A stretch of 64,000 nucleotides of DNA, from positions 3,633,501 to 3,697,500 of the forward strand of contig NZ_CP062167.1 in NCBI RefSeq assembly GCF_014844055.1. Direction: 5' to 3'. This document shows, piece after piece, positions 8,448 through 16,262 of this stretch. Position 1 is the first letter of the stretch. Each line of letters starts with the position of its first letter. This stretch comes from Aureimonas sp. OT7 (GTDB lineage: Bacteria > Pseudomonadota > Alphaproteobacteria > Rhizobiales > Rhizobiaceae). The notes beneath the pieces are model-generated. The model saw only the letters and a list, made by a program, of their open reading frames with translations. It was not told the DNA's origin and did no database searches. The position numbers were made by a program, and so were the translations under genes.

Positions 8448-9190
8448 GCCGCCGACCTCGAATAGGGATCCTCGATCCAGTTTTCGCTCAAGGTCCGCGC
8501 CTCGCGGAGCTTTTCCGGCGTCAGCACCCGCGCCGTCGCACCCCAGTCCACGACCTCGCGGGCGATCAGCAACGTATCCGGGAAGTGCTCGCGCACCAGT
8601 TCCAGGTCGTGCAGGACCGCGATTATGGTTCTTCCCTCCCCGTGCCAGCGCCGCACGACTGCCAGCAGGTCGAGGGTGGTGCGCATGTCGATGGCAGTGA
8701 ACGGCTCGTCCAGCAGCAGAACGCGCGCGTCCTGCACCAGCATCCGCGCAAACAGCGCGCGCTGCAGTTGCCCGCCGGACAGGGTATGGATGGCGCGGCG
8801 TTCGAAGCCGCGCAGGCCGACGGCGGCGATCGCCTCGTCCACCCGGCCGAGATCGGCCGGTGCGACGGCGCGGAACCAGCCGGATTTGCGCGCGGCGCCC
8901 AGGGAGACGAGATCCGCGACATCCATGGGGAAACTGCGGTCCAGGTCACCGGCCTGCGGCAGGTAGGCGACGTCGTGACGCTTCAGGCCGTTCAGGCGGA
9001 TGCTGCCCGTGGACGGGTCTATCAAACCCATGATGCCCTTGAGCAAGGTGGACTTGCCGGCACCGTTGGGCCCGATGATCGCTGTCAGCGATCCCTCCGT
9101 GAAGGCCCCCGTCGCATGATGCACGGCCGGCTGCCGACGATAGGCGAGCGTCAGATCCTCGAGCGCGATGACGGGCGCACCGGCACTCAT
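8444..9190 (-). CDS. aztA: Zinc ABC transporter ATP-binding protein (AztA type)
   Basis: A 248-residue ATPase. It contains Walker A GPNGAGKST, the Q-loop region HDVAYLPQAGDLDRSFPMDV, signature LSGGQLQRALFARMLVQDA, Walker B VLLLDEPFTAID and switch His in VLHDLELVREHF. The N-terminal IALEDLTLAYRRQPAVHH resembles AztA proteins. The ATG at 9190 overlaps the stop of an upstream 48-codon reading frame (ATGA), which supports it over longer frames. It hydrolyses ATP to drive zinc uptake through the neighbouring permease. Confidence 0.9.
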   Translation of the reverse strand: MSAGAPVIALEDLTLAYRRQPAVHHATGAFTEGSLTAIIGPNGAGKSTLLKGIMGLIDPSTGSIRLNGLKRHDVAYLPQAGDLDRSFPMDVADLVSLGAARKSGWFRAVAPADLGRVDEAIAAVGLRGFERRAIHTLSGGQLQRALFARMLVQDARVLLLDEPFTAIDMRTTLDLLAVVRRWHGEGRTIIAVLHDLELVREHFPDTLLIAREVVDWGATARVLTPEKLREARTLSENWIEDPYSRSAA

Positions 9191-9333
9191 CGCACCATCA
9201 CCAGAAGGACGGCTGCCCACAGCAGCAGAAGCGGCGCCGCAACGATGCCGAGGCGTTGAATGGCCGACATCTGCATGACGGAGCGCGGTCTGCGGACCGT
9301 ATCGGTCGATTGGGTCTTGCTGTTCGTGAGCAT
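9187..9333 (-). CDS. Small single-pass membrane protein at the head of the zinc operon
   Basis: This 48-residue reading frame starts at the ATG at 9333 and ends in a TGA overlapping the aztA start, so it looks translationally coupled to aztA. The first 28 residues are polar and basic (TDTVRRPRSVMQM is in this part). Residues about 30-47 (GIVAAPLLLLWAAVLLVMV) form one hydrophobic helix ending in Arg. No recognisable domain is present and no family is known to me. It is the first product of a transcript beginning just downstream of a Zur-like palindrome. It may be a regulator or accessory subunit of the transporter, or a leader that couples translation. No strong ribosome-binding site is obvious. 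Confidence 0.55.
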   Translation of the reverse strand: MLTNSKTQSTDTVRRPRSVMQMSAIQRLGIVAAPLLLLWAAVLLVMVR

Positions 9334-9362
9334 CGGGCCGCCGGGGTGTTCCAGTTGGCGGC

Positions 9363-9378
9363 TTGTTATAACATTACA
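9363..9378. promoter_or_regulatory. Probable Zur operator for the zinc transporter operon
   Basis: TGTTATAACA at 9364-9373 is a perfect 10-bp palindrome in a locally AT-rich stretch. Flanks extend it, on the minus strand, to a sequence reading GTAATGTTATAACAAG. This resembles the ATGTTATAACAT-type boxes bound by the zinc uptake regulator Zur in proteobacteria. It is 30 bases upstream of the first gene of the zinc operon, a position suited to repression under zinc sufficiency. The divergent + strand gene starts about 150 bases away. Confidence 0.7.
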
Positions 9379-9529
9379 GGAAACCCGGCAAGGGCTGGGC
9401 GCGAAGGACAGTGTTAACCATTCCGGCAGATTTGCGGCAAAAATCGACTTTCGGCTGACGCAGCCCGCAACCCAACGTCAATTGAATCGTTTAAACGTGC
9501 TTCCAGGGGTCAAGGTGGTGCACGACGTC

Positions 9530-9928
9530 ATGAGCATATTGCGAAACAGATACGGCCAGATCGGCCTTCTCGCGGCAGTCGGAATCGCGGTGACGCAACT
9601 TCCTGTCGACGAGGTCCAGGCCTGGGCAATGCCACACAGCCAGACATTCGTCTTCGACGCCATCGCCAAAGAGGCGCAGGGCCTCCAGCGCGAGGTCCTG
9701 CCCGGCGTGCGTCTGACGGATATCAGGCAGGAAGGCGACACGGTCGTCTACGCCTTCGCCGCGGACGGGCCGGTGGACGCACGCGCAGAGAAGTCGGCAA
9801 TGGCCGGGCAACGCTGCGCCACCTGGAAGCCCGCCCTGCTGCGCGGAGACCTGGCGGCCGTCGAACATCGCTACGAGGGCGACGGCCAGGTCCAGACCTT
9901 CTATATCCGCCGGGCCGACTGCCGATAG
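9530..9928 (+). CDS. Hypothetical exported or membrane-anchored protein
   Basis: A 132-residue protein of unknown function. Residues about 8-26 (YGQIGLLAAVGIAVTQL) are hydrophobic and could be a signal or anchor. The rest is soluble, with FDAIAKEAQGLQREVLPG and a C-terminal half holding two cysteines (GQRCATWK and RRADCR) that could pair by disulfide. The ATG at 9530 is preceded by AGGTGG at about 10 bases. The frame is open much further upstream, but that region contains the zinc operon promoter on the other strand. It converges on the HisD-like gene. I recognise no family. Confidence 0.6.
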   Translation: MSILRNRYGQIGLLAAVGIAVTQLPVDEVQAWAMPHSQTFVFDAIAKEAQGLQREVLPGVRLTDIRQEGDTVVYAFAADGPVDARAEKSAMAGQRCATWKPALLRGDLAAVEHRYEGDGQVQTFYIRRADCR

Positions 9929-9938
9929 CCCCAGGGGC

Positions 9939-11228
9939 TCAGTCGAGCCCCAGCCTCAGCGCGGCGGCACGCCGATGGCCTTCGAGACCTTCGCGGGCGC
10001 TCTGGCGCACGGCATGCGGCGCAACGGCCGCGACGCCTGCGTCTTCGAGCCACTGATGCGTCGCGACCTTGAGATAGGACCCGACCCACAGGCCGCCGGT
10101 ATAGCGCCCCGCCCCCATGGTCGGCAGCGTATGGTTGGTCCCGCAGCATTTATCCGAATAGACGACGCTCGCCTTCGTGCCGATGAAGAGGGAGCCATAG
10201 TTGGACAGGCGCTTGGCGAATGCTGCCGCGTCGCGCGTGTGGACCTGCAGATGCTCCGCGGCGATCCGATCGGAATAGGCCACCATCGCATCCTCGTCGG
10301 GTACGACGGCGATCTCACCATAGGTCCGCCACGCCGCGCCGGCCACCGCCGCCGTCGACAGGCTTGCCAGTTGCGCCTCGACTTCGGCCGACACCGCGCG
10401 GCCGAGGGCTTCCGACGTGGTGATCAGGCCGACGCGCGTCCGGATGTCGTGCTCGGCCTGGGCCAGGAGGTCCGTGGCGATCATCGCGGCATCGCCGGTC
10501 TCGTCAGCCAGGATATAGATTTCGCTCGGACCGGCCAACTGGTCGATGCCGACCCGACCGAACACCTGCCGCTTCGCTTCGTTGACATAGGCGTTGCCGG
10601 GTCCGACGATCTTGTCGACAGCCGGTACGCTGTCGGTGCCGTAGGCCATGGCCGCGATGGCCTGTGCGCCGCCGATCCGGAAGATGCGCGTCGCGCCCGA
10701 GAGATGGCAGCCGGCGATCATGGCAGGATGGGCATTGGGCGGCAGGCACGCGACGATCTCGGAACAGCCGGCGACGACCGCTGGAACGATCGTCATCACC
10801 GGGGCGGACAACAGCGGATAGCGCCCTCCGGGCACATAGGCGCCGACGCGGCGGATCGGGATGATCCGATGGCCGAGATGCAGCCCCGGCAGCGTCTCGA
10901 TCTCCAGCGGCAGCATGGTCTGCCGCTGCGCCTCGGCGAAATGGCGCACCTGCTCGATGGCGAACTGCATGTCCTCGAGCGCTTCCGGCTCCAGGGCGGT
11001 GACCGCCTCCTGCTTCTGCGCGTCGGAAACCTCGAATCGCTCCGGCGCCGTCCCGTCGAAAGTCTGGCTGTAGTGGCGCACAGCGTCGTCACCGTCGCGG
11101 GCCACGCGGCCCAGGATGTCGCGGACCGTGGATTCGATCTCCGTCCCGTCGATTTCGGCGCTGGCCGAGGGAGCCTTGACATGGAACAGGCCGGGCGCGG
11201 CAGTCTGGGACGGCGTCGAAAGGGTCAT
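9939..11228 (-). CDS. Histidinol-dehydrogenase family NAD-dependent alcohol dehydrogenase (catabolic paralogue)
   Basis: The 429-residue protein has the full HisD fold and active site. The Glu-His pair is in IAAEHLQVHTRD. The zinc ligands are Gln and His in LLAQAEHD, Asp in YSDKCCGTNH and His in GLEGHRRAA. Substrate-site motif GTNHTLPTMGAGRYTGGLWVG is present. HisD-fold enzymes oxidise a primary alcohol through aldehyde to acid using two NAD+. No histidine genes are nearby. It is divergent from an XRE-cupin regulator followed by an amine-type ABC importer and an aminotransferase. The DKCCGTNHTLP variant differs from the DYASGTNHVLP form I expect in biosynthetic HisD. A catabolic role is inferred, as in HpsN, which oxidises sulfopropanediol; the substrate is unknown. 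Confidence 0.85.
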   Translation of the reverse strand: MTLSTPSQTAAPGLFHVKAPSASAEIDGTEIESTVRDILGRVARDGDDAVRHYSQTFDGTAPERFEVSDAQKQEAVTALEPEALEDMQFAIEQVRHFAEAQRQTMLPLEIETLPGLHLGHRIIPIRRVGAYVPGGRYPLLSAPVMTIVPAVVAGCSEIVACLPPNAHPAMIAGCHLSGATRIFRIGGAQAIAAMAYGTDSVPAVDKIVGPGNAYVNEAKRQVFGRVGIDQLAGPSEIYILADETGDAAMIATDLLAQAEHDIRTRVGLITTSEALGRAVSAEVEAQLASLSTAAVAGAAWRTYGEIAVVPDEDAMVAYSDRIAAEHLQVHTRDAAAFAKRLSNYGSLFIGTKASVVYSDKCCGTNHTLPTMGAGRYTGGLWVGSYLKVATHQWLEDAGVAAVAPHAVRQSAREGLEGHRRAAALRLGLD

Positions 11229-11263
11229 CGGGCATTCCTGCGGATGTGAGTGAGGAGATCTTT

Positions 11264-11331
11264 GCGCCGAAAGCTCTCATTCGGCGCGGCCCCTGCCAAT
11301 CCGCCCATTCAAGGGTGTTGAAAATACCAAC
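11264..11331. promoter_or_regulatory. Inverted repeats between the HisD-like gene and its divergent regulator
   Basis: The 181-base divergent region contains a perfect 8-bp inverted repeat, GCGCCGAA at 11264-11271 and TTCGGCGC at 11280-11287, 36 bases before the HisD-like start. A second repeat, GTTG at 11317-11320 and CAAC at 11328-11331, lies near the middle. Either could be the operator of the XRE-cupin regulator; the first could also fold in the 5' UTR. Confidence 0.4.
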
Positions 11332-11409
11332 CACTCGTAGGATGGTGGTGACCGGAAATTGTGCGGTGCGTTGATAGCCCGCCCGGACGGGATCACACGG
11401 GAGCATCGG

Positions 11410-11958
11410 ATGCCTGCGATCGGACAGGGCCTGAGGGAGTTGCGCAGGCGGCGGCAACTATCGACCCGGCAGTTGGCCGTCCGTTCGGGAATCTCCCACT
11501 CCACCATTTCGCTCATCGAACGCGACAGGCTGAGCCCTTCGGTGGACACGCTGGGCGCCATACTGGAGGCCATGGGCTCCACCATGAGCGGCTTCTTTTC
11601 GCAGCTCGCATCCAGCGCACCCTACTCTCCCTTCTACCGCGCCGAAGACCTGCCGGAAGCCGGCCGGCCATCCAGCATCTCCTATCGCATCGTCGGAATC
11701 GACCACCCCAATCGAACGCTTCTGATGCTCCACGAAACCTACGCGGCGGGGGCCGACACGGGGGAAGCGATATCGCACGCGGCGCAGGAGGCCGGCATCG
11801 TGGTGGAAGGTGCCGTCGAGGTGACCGTCGGCGCGGAAGCGCGCGTGCTGGAAGCCGGCGACGCCTATTATTTCGACAGCCAGATCCCGCACCGCTTCCG
11901 CAACCTTTCAGCGCAGTCGGCGCGCATCGTCAGTGCCATCACGCCGCCCACTTACTGA
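11410..11958 (+). CDS. XRE family regulator with C-terminal cupin sensor domain
   Basis: A 182-residue protein with an N-terminal helix-turn-helix (RELRRRRQLSTRQLAVRSG, ISHSTISLIERDRLSPSVDTL) at about residues 5-65. A cupin_2 barrel follows at about 105-178 (EAGIVVEGAVEVTVG, LEAGDAYYFDSQIPHRFRN). This architecture is typical of PuuR-like regulators of polyamine, amino-acid or sugar catabolism, whose cupin binds the inducer. The ATG at 11410 follows GGGAGC with good spacing; an in-frame ATG at 11359 lacks one. It is divergent from the HisD-like gene and 131 bases upstream of the ABC importer, so it probably controls both arms. Confidence 0.9.
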   Translation: MPAIGQGLRELRRRRQLSTRQLAVRSGISHSTISLIERDRLSPSVDTLGAILEAMGSTMSGFFSQLASSAPYSPFYRAEDLPEAGRPSSISYRIVGIDHPNRTLLMLHETYAAGADTGEAISHAAQEAGIVVEGAVEVTVGAEARVLEAGDAYYFDSQIPHRFRNLSAQSARIVSAITPPTY

Positions 11959-12089
11959 GCCTTCGACGACCGTTCCAGTGCAGCCGCGAAGGCCCTGGCG
12001 GACAGAATATTCAACAGCCGCTTTTCCCTGCTGCGGACCATGGCGTGTTGTGTTTGACTTTCGCCGGACTTCCAGAGGAGACGATTTCA

Positions 12090-13136
12090 ATGAAGAAACT
12101 CATTTCGACGACGGTGGGCCTGGTGGCGTTGGGCTTCGCCCTGTCCGCCGGCACCGCCTCGGCCCGCGATCTGACGGTGGTGTCCTGGGGCGGGAACTAC
12201 CAGGACGCGCAGCGTGAAATCTACTTCAAGCCTTTCGCCGAAAAGACGGGCAAGCCCGTGCTGGAAGAGTCCTGGGATGGCGGTTACGGCGTCATCGCCG
12301 CCAAGATGGAAACCGTTCCCGCCAACTGGGACGTGGTCCAGGTGGAAGCCGAGGAACTCGCCCTCGGCTGTGCCGACGGCCTCTACGAACAGGTGGACTG
12401 GTCGGCCCTGGGCGGCGAGGACAAGTTCATCCCCTCCGCGGTCAACGAATGCGGCGTCGGCGCCATCGTCTGGACGACCGGCCTCAGCTATGACGGCGAC
12501 AAGCTGAAGGAAGCGCCCCAGAGCTGGGCCGACTTCTGGGACACGGAAAAGTTTCCGGGCAAGCGCGGCTTCCGCCGCGGCCCGAAATACGCGCTGGAAT
12601 TCGCACTCATGGCCGACGGCGTGAAGCCGGAGGAAGTCTATGAGGTTCTCGGCACCGACGAGGGCATCGACAGGGCCTTCGCCAAGCTCGATGCCCTGAA
12701 GTCCGATATCGTCTGGTGGGAAGCCGGCGCCCAGCCGATCCAGCTCCTGGCCTCGGGCGAGGTCGTCATGACGACCGCCTACAACGGCCGCCTGTCGGGG
12801 ATCAACAAGACCGAGAACCGGAACCTGAAGATCGTCTGGCCCGGCAGCATCTATGCCGTGGACAGCTGGGTCGTGCTCAAGGATTCGCCCAACAAGGATG
12901 CCGCCTTCGAGTTCATCGCCTTTGCAAGCGAGCCGGAGAACCAGGCCAAGCTGCCGAACTACATCGCCTATGGCTTGCCCAACATCGAGGCCGGCAAGCT
13001 GGTGCCGGCGGCGGAAGCCGCGCAGCTCCCCACCTTTCCGGAAAACATGGAGGGCGCCATCTCGCTCGATACCGATTTCTGGATCGACCATATCGAGGAA
13101 CTGAGCGCGCGCTTCAACGCATGGCTTGCCCAGTAA
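12090..13136 (+). CDS. ABC transporter substrate-binding protein, spermidine/putrescine (PotD) type
   Basis: The 348-residue periplasmic protein has a signal peptide cut near residue 23 (LSAGTASARD). The mature part begins LTVVSWGGNYQDAQREIYF, a characteristic start of the family 1/PotD-like binding proteins used for polyamines and other organic amines. Other motifs are WDVVQVEAEELALGCADGL, IVWTTGLSYDGDK, TAYNGRLSGI and SWVVLKDSPNKDAAFEFI. AGAGGAG precedes the ATG by 9 bases. It is the first gene of a binding protein-ATPase-permease-permease-aminotransferase operon. The ligand is probably amine-bearing, given the downstream aminotransferase, but cannot be fixed. Confidence 0.88.
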   Translation: MKKLISTTVGLVALGFALSAGTASARDLTVVSWGGNYQDAQREIYFKPFAEKTGKPVLEESWDGGYGVIAAKMETVPANWDVVQVEAEELALGCADGLYEQVDWSALGGEDKFIPSAVNECGVGAIVWTTGLSYDGDKLKEAPQSWADFWDTEKFPGKRGFRRGPKYALEFALMADGVKPEEVYEVLGTDEGIDRAFAKLDALKSDIVWWEAGAQPIQLLASGEVVMTTAYNGRLSGINKTENRNLKIVWPGSIYAVDSWVVLKDSPNKDAAFEFIAFASEPENQAKLPNYIAYGLPNIEAGKLVPAAEAAQLPTFPENMEGAISLDTDFWIDHIEELSARFNAWLAQ

Positions 13137-13148
13137 GGCTGTATACGC

Positions 13149-14219
13149 ATGAATGAACGCGCCTTCATCCACCTCCACGACGTGTCCAAAAGCTATGGGC
13201 CGATGCGCGTCGTGGAGGGCCTGAACCTCGAAGTGGCGAAAGGCGAGTTCCTGAGCCTGCTGGGGCCATCCGGATCCGGCAAGACAACCATCCTGATGAT
13301 GCTGGCGGGCTTCGAGCGCGCCAGCGCCGGGACCATCTGGCTCGATGGGCAGAAGCTCAACGATCTGCCGCCGCACAAGCGGGGCATGGGTGTCGTGTTC
13401 CAGAACTATGCGCTGTTCCCGCATATGACCGTTGCGGAAAACGTCGCCTTCCCGCTCGATATGCGGGGAGTCGGCAAGGCGCAATCGCGCAAGGCCGTGG
13501 CGGCTGCCCTCGACAGGGTGCGCCTCGGCCATCTCGCCGACCGCAAGCCTTCCCAGCTTTCCGGTGGCCAGCAGCAGCGCGTGGCGCTGACGCGGGCGCT
13601 GGTGTTCGAGCCGAAGGTCATCCTGATGGACGAGCCGCTCGGCGCTCTCGACAAGCAGCTCCGCGAGGAAATGCAGCTCGAGATCCGTGCCCTGCATCGC
13701 CGCCTGGGCCTGACCATCGTCTTCGTGACGCACGACCAGTCCGAGGCGCTCACGATGTCGGACAGGATCGCCATCTTCGACAAGGGCCGCATCGCGCAGA
13801 TCGGCTCTCCGGACGCGGTCTACGACCGGCCGGAAAACCGCTTCGTCGCGCAGTTCATCGGCGAGACGAACCTTATCGAGTGCGCGCTCGCCGGCCGCCA
13901 GGGTGCCTTCGTCGCGGTGGACCTTCCGGGCGGGCATCGCATCATGGCCACCGCCCCGCAGGATGCCGCGGCGTCCGGGGCCGCGACGCTGTCGATCCGG
14001 CCGGAGCGGCTGGCGCTCGACCGCACCCCGCCTTTGGCCAACAGTTTCGCCGTCACGGTGGATGACGCCGTCTACCAGGGCGACCATATCCGCCTGCACC
14101 TCAACGCAGGCGAGCTGGCGTTCGTGGCGCGGCTGGAACGCAGCGCACGCACCTTCAGCCCGGGCGAGCGGGTCAACATGTCCTTCGATCCAGCGGATTG
14201 CTCGGTGTTTCCGGCATGA
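13149..14219 (+). CDS. ABC transporter ATP-binding protein, PotA type
   Basis: A 356-residue ATPase of the spermidine/putrescine importer class. It has Walker A GPSGSGKTT, Q-loop VFQNYALFPHMTV, signature LSGGQQQRVALTRAL, Walker B VILMDEPLGALD and switch His in FVTHDQSEALTMSD. A C-terminal TOBE_2 domain covers about residues 270-350 (LSIRPERLAL onwards). It begins 12 bases after the binding-protein stop, and its own stop overlaps the permease start (ATGA). Confidence 0.92.
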   Translation: MNERAFIHLHDVSKSYGPMRVVEGLNLEVAKGEFLSLLGPSGSGKTTILMMLAGFERASAGTIWLDGQKLNDLPPHKRGMGVVFQNYALFPHMTVAENVAFPLDMRGVGKAQSRKAVAAALDRVRLGHLADRKPSQLSGGQQQRVALTRALVFEPKVILMDEPLGALDKQLREEMQLEIRALHRRLGLTIVFVTHDQSEALTMSDRIAIFDKGRIAQIGSPDAVYDRPENRFVAQFIGETNLIECALAGRQGAFVAVDLPGGHRIMATAPQDAAASGAATLSIRPERLALDRTPPLANSFAVTVDDAVYQGDHIRLHLNAGELAFVARLERSARTFSPGERVNMSFDPADCSVFPA

Positions 14220-15400
14220 GCGACGTGACCATGCCCACCCGCCTGCGCGCCGGGCTGCTCGTCCTGCCGCTGGCGTTATTTCTGGCCGTCTTCTTCATCT
14301 GGCCACTCTGGACCATGATCTCCGTGGCGGTACGCGACGACGCCATGGCCGGTGCGCTGCCCGAGACGGCCGCCGTCATCGGCGGATGGGATGGCGAGGC
14401 GCCACCCTCCCTGGATATCCAGCAGGCCTTCATGAAGGACCTGCGCGAGGTGGACAATGCGACGCTGGGGCCCGCCGTCCGCCGCCTCAACAGCGCCGTT
14501 TCAGGCTTCCGCACGCTGGTGGGGAAAACCCAGCGCGCCGCCCGCGACATGGCCGACGGCGACCCGGTCGACATGGTGGCCATCGACGACCGCTGGGGCG
14601 AACCTGCCTTCTGGGCCGCCATCCAGAACGCAGCCAGCCCCTATACGGACCGAAATCTTCTGGCCGCGGTGGACCTGGAGCGCAACGATGCCGGCGACAT
14701 CGAGGCACGCCCGGCCGGCAGCTCGGCCAACCGGCTCATCATCTGGCGCACCTTTTCCATCGCCGCCGTCATAACGCTCTTCTGCATCGCCATCGGCCTG
14801 CCCTACGCCATGCTGGCGGCGTCGGTCACCGGCTGGAAGCGCAATGTCCTGCTGCTCGCGGTGCTGCTGCCGTTGTGGACATCGCTGCTGGTCCGCACGG
14901 CCGCATGGTTCATCCTCCTGCAGGACCAGGGGCTCATCAACCGCACGCTGATGGATCTGGGCCTGATATCGGGGCCGCTGCCGCTGATCTTCAACCGGGC
15001 CGGCGTCATCGTCGCCATGACGCATGTGCTGCTGCCCTTCATGGTGTTGCCGATCTACTCGGTCATCACCGCCATCCCGAAGAACCTGATGCCGGCCGCG
15101 GCCTCCATGGGCGCATCGCCGCTCCGCGCCTTCTGGCGGGTGCTGCTGCCGCTCAGCCTGCCCGGCGTCCTGTCCGGCTCCCTGCTCGTCTTCATGGTCG
15201 CGATCGGCTATTACATCACGCCTGCGCTGGTGGGTGGCCCCAACGACCAGATGATCTCGTCGATCATCGCCTTCTATGCGCTGCAGACGGCCAATTGGGG
15301 CATGGCCGGCGCGCTCGGCATCATCCTGCTCGTCGTCACCACCCTGCTCTACGTCGTCTACAACAGGCTGTCGCGCAACGGCGCGCCGCTGGGGGCCTGA
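14216..15400 (+). CDS. ABC transporter permease, PotB type, with long periplasmic insertion
   Basis: A 394-residue inner-membrane permease. Helix 1 is at about residues 14-38. A soluble stretch of about 130 residues (roughly 40-175) follows before the next helix, containing DVDNAT-like polar sequence and KTQRAARDMADGDPVDMVA. The normal BPD_transp_1 core occupies about 178-385, with the coupling motif AAASMGASPLRAFWRVLLPLSLPG. Ordinary PotB proteins are 270-310 residues, so the insertion accounts for the extra length. The start ATG overlaps the ATPase stop. The insertion may help dock the binding protein; that is inference. Confidence 0.88.
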   Translation: MSDVTMPTRLRAGLLVLPLALFLAVFFIWPLWTMISVAVRDDAMAGALPETAAVIGGWDGEAPPSLDIQQAFMKDLREVDNATLGPAVRRLNSAVSGFRTLVGKTQRAARDMADGDPVDMVAIDDRWGEPAFWAAIQNAASPYTDRNLLAAVDLERNDAGDIEARPAGSSANRLIIWRTFSIAAVITLFCIAIGLPYAMLAASVTGWKRNVLLLAVLLPLWTSLLVRTAAWFILLQDQGLINRTLMDLGLISGPLPLIFNRAGVIVAMTHVLLPFMVLPIYSVITAIPKNLMPAAASMGASPLRAFWRVLLPLSLPGVLSGSLLVFMVAIGYYITPALVGGPNDQMISSIIAFYALQTANWGMAGALGIILLVVTTLLYVVYNRLSRNGAPLGA

Positions 15401-15401
15401 C

Positions 15402-16187
15402 ATGCGCGCGCTCAAGATCATCTTCGGTATCGCGGCGGTGGCGTTCCTGCTGCTGCCCATCGTCGCCATCCTGCCGCTGGCCTTCACGGATTCGGTATTC
15501 CTGAACTACCCGATCCCCGGCTTCTCGCTGCGCTGGTTCGACCAGTTGGCCAGCGGGGCATGGCAGCGCTCCATCATCAACAGCCTCATCATCGGCGGCG
15601 GCGCAACGGTGGTCTCCGTCGTCCTTGGAACGCTCGCGGCACTGGGGCTGGCGGGCAGCGCACTGCCATTCGCCGGCCTGTTCCGCACGGTCTTCCTGCT
15701 GCCGATGGTCGTGCCGGCGGTGGTTCTCGGCGTCGGACTGCAGATCTCGCTGGCGCGGATCGGCCTGTCATCCACCTATGTCGGCGTCATCGTCTCGCAC
15801 TCGGTGCTGTGTATCCCCTTCGTCATCGTCAGCGTGTCCACCGCACTGGCCGGCATCGACCGCACATCCCTCCGGGCAGCGGCCAGCCTCGGCGCCAATC
15901 CATTCACCGTCTTCCGCCGCGTCACCATGCCGCTGGCGGCGCCCGGCATCGTCACCGGCGCCGTCTTCGCCTTCGCCACGTCGCTGGACGAGGTGGTGCT
16001 GACGCTGTTCGTGGCCGGCCCGAACCAGCGTACGCTGGCCCGCCAGATGTTCTCCTCTATCCGCGAGAATATCAGCCCGGCCGTGGCGGCCGCCGCGTTC
16101 CTGCTCATCCTCGGAACGCTGCTCCTGGCCGGGCTCGCCGCCCTGCTTCGGTGGCGGCAGGAAAGATCGCTGGCGGCCAAGGTCTGA
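15402..16187 (+). CDS. ABC transporter permease, PotC type
   Basis: The 261-residue permease has about six transmembrane helices and the coupling motif RAAASLGANPFTVFRRVTMPLAAPG. SLDEVVLTLFVAGPNQRTLARQMF is typical of PotC/PotI. It starts at the ATG at 15402, one base after the stop of the other permease; longer in-frame starts would overlap that gene. It forms a heterodimeric channel with the preceding permease. Confidence 0.92.
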   Translation: MRALKIIFGIAAVAFLLLPIVAILPLAFTDSVFLNYPIPGFSLRWFDQLASGAWQRSIINSLIIGGGATVVSVVLGTLAALGLAGSALPFAGLFRTVFLLPMVVPAVVLGVGLQISLARIGLSSTYVGVIVSHSVLCIPFVIVSVSTALAGIDRTSLRAAASLGANPFTVFRRVTMPLAAPGIVTGAVFAFATSLDEVVLTLFVAGPNQRTLARQMFSSIRENISPAVAAAAFLLILGTLLLAGLAALLRWRQERSLAAKV

Positions 16188-16262
16188 AGCGCCGTATGAC
16201 GCAAAGCTTATCCGTCATGCAACCTTATGGTTTGACGGCTCACTGGGAAAGGAACTGCCATC

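Noticed and set aside
9260..9529. N-terminal extension of the hypothetical gene starting at 9530
   Set aside because: The added 90 codons cross the zinc-operon promoter and Zur-like box and lack a ribosome-binding site; the ATG at 9530 has one.
9939..11228. Calling this gene the biosynthetic hisD
   Set aside because: No other histidine genes are adjacent, the substrate motif differs from the usual one, and the context is an amine-type import and catabolic cluster.
12087..14099. A 670-codon minus-strand frame over the ABC importer genes
   Set aside because: The + strand encodes clear binding-protein and ATPase motifs with ribosome-binding sites; the minus frame has none.
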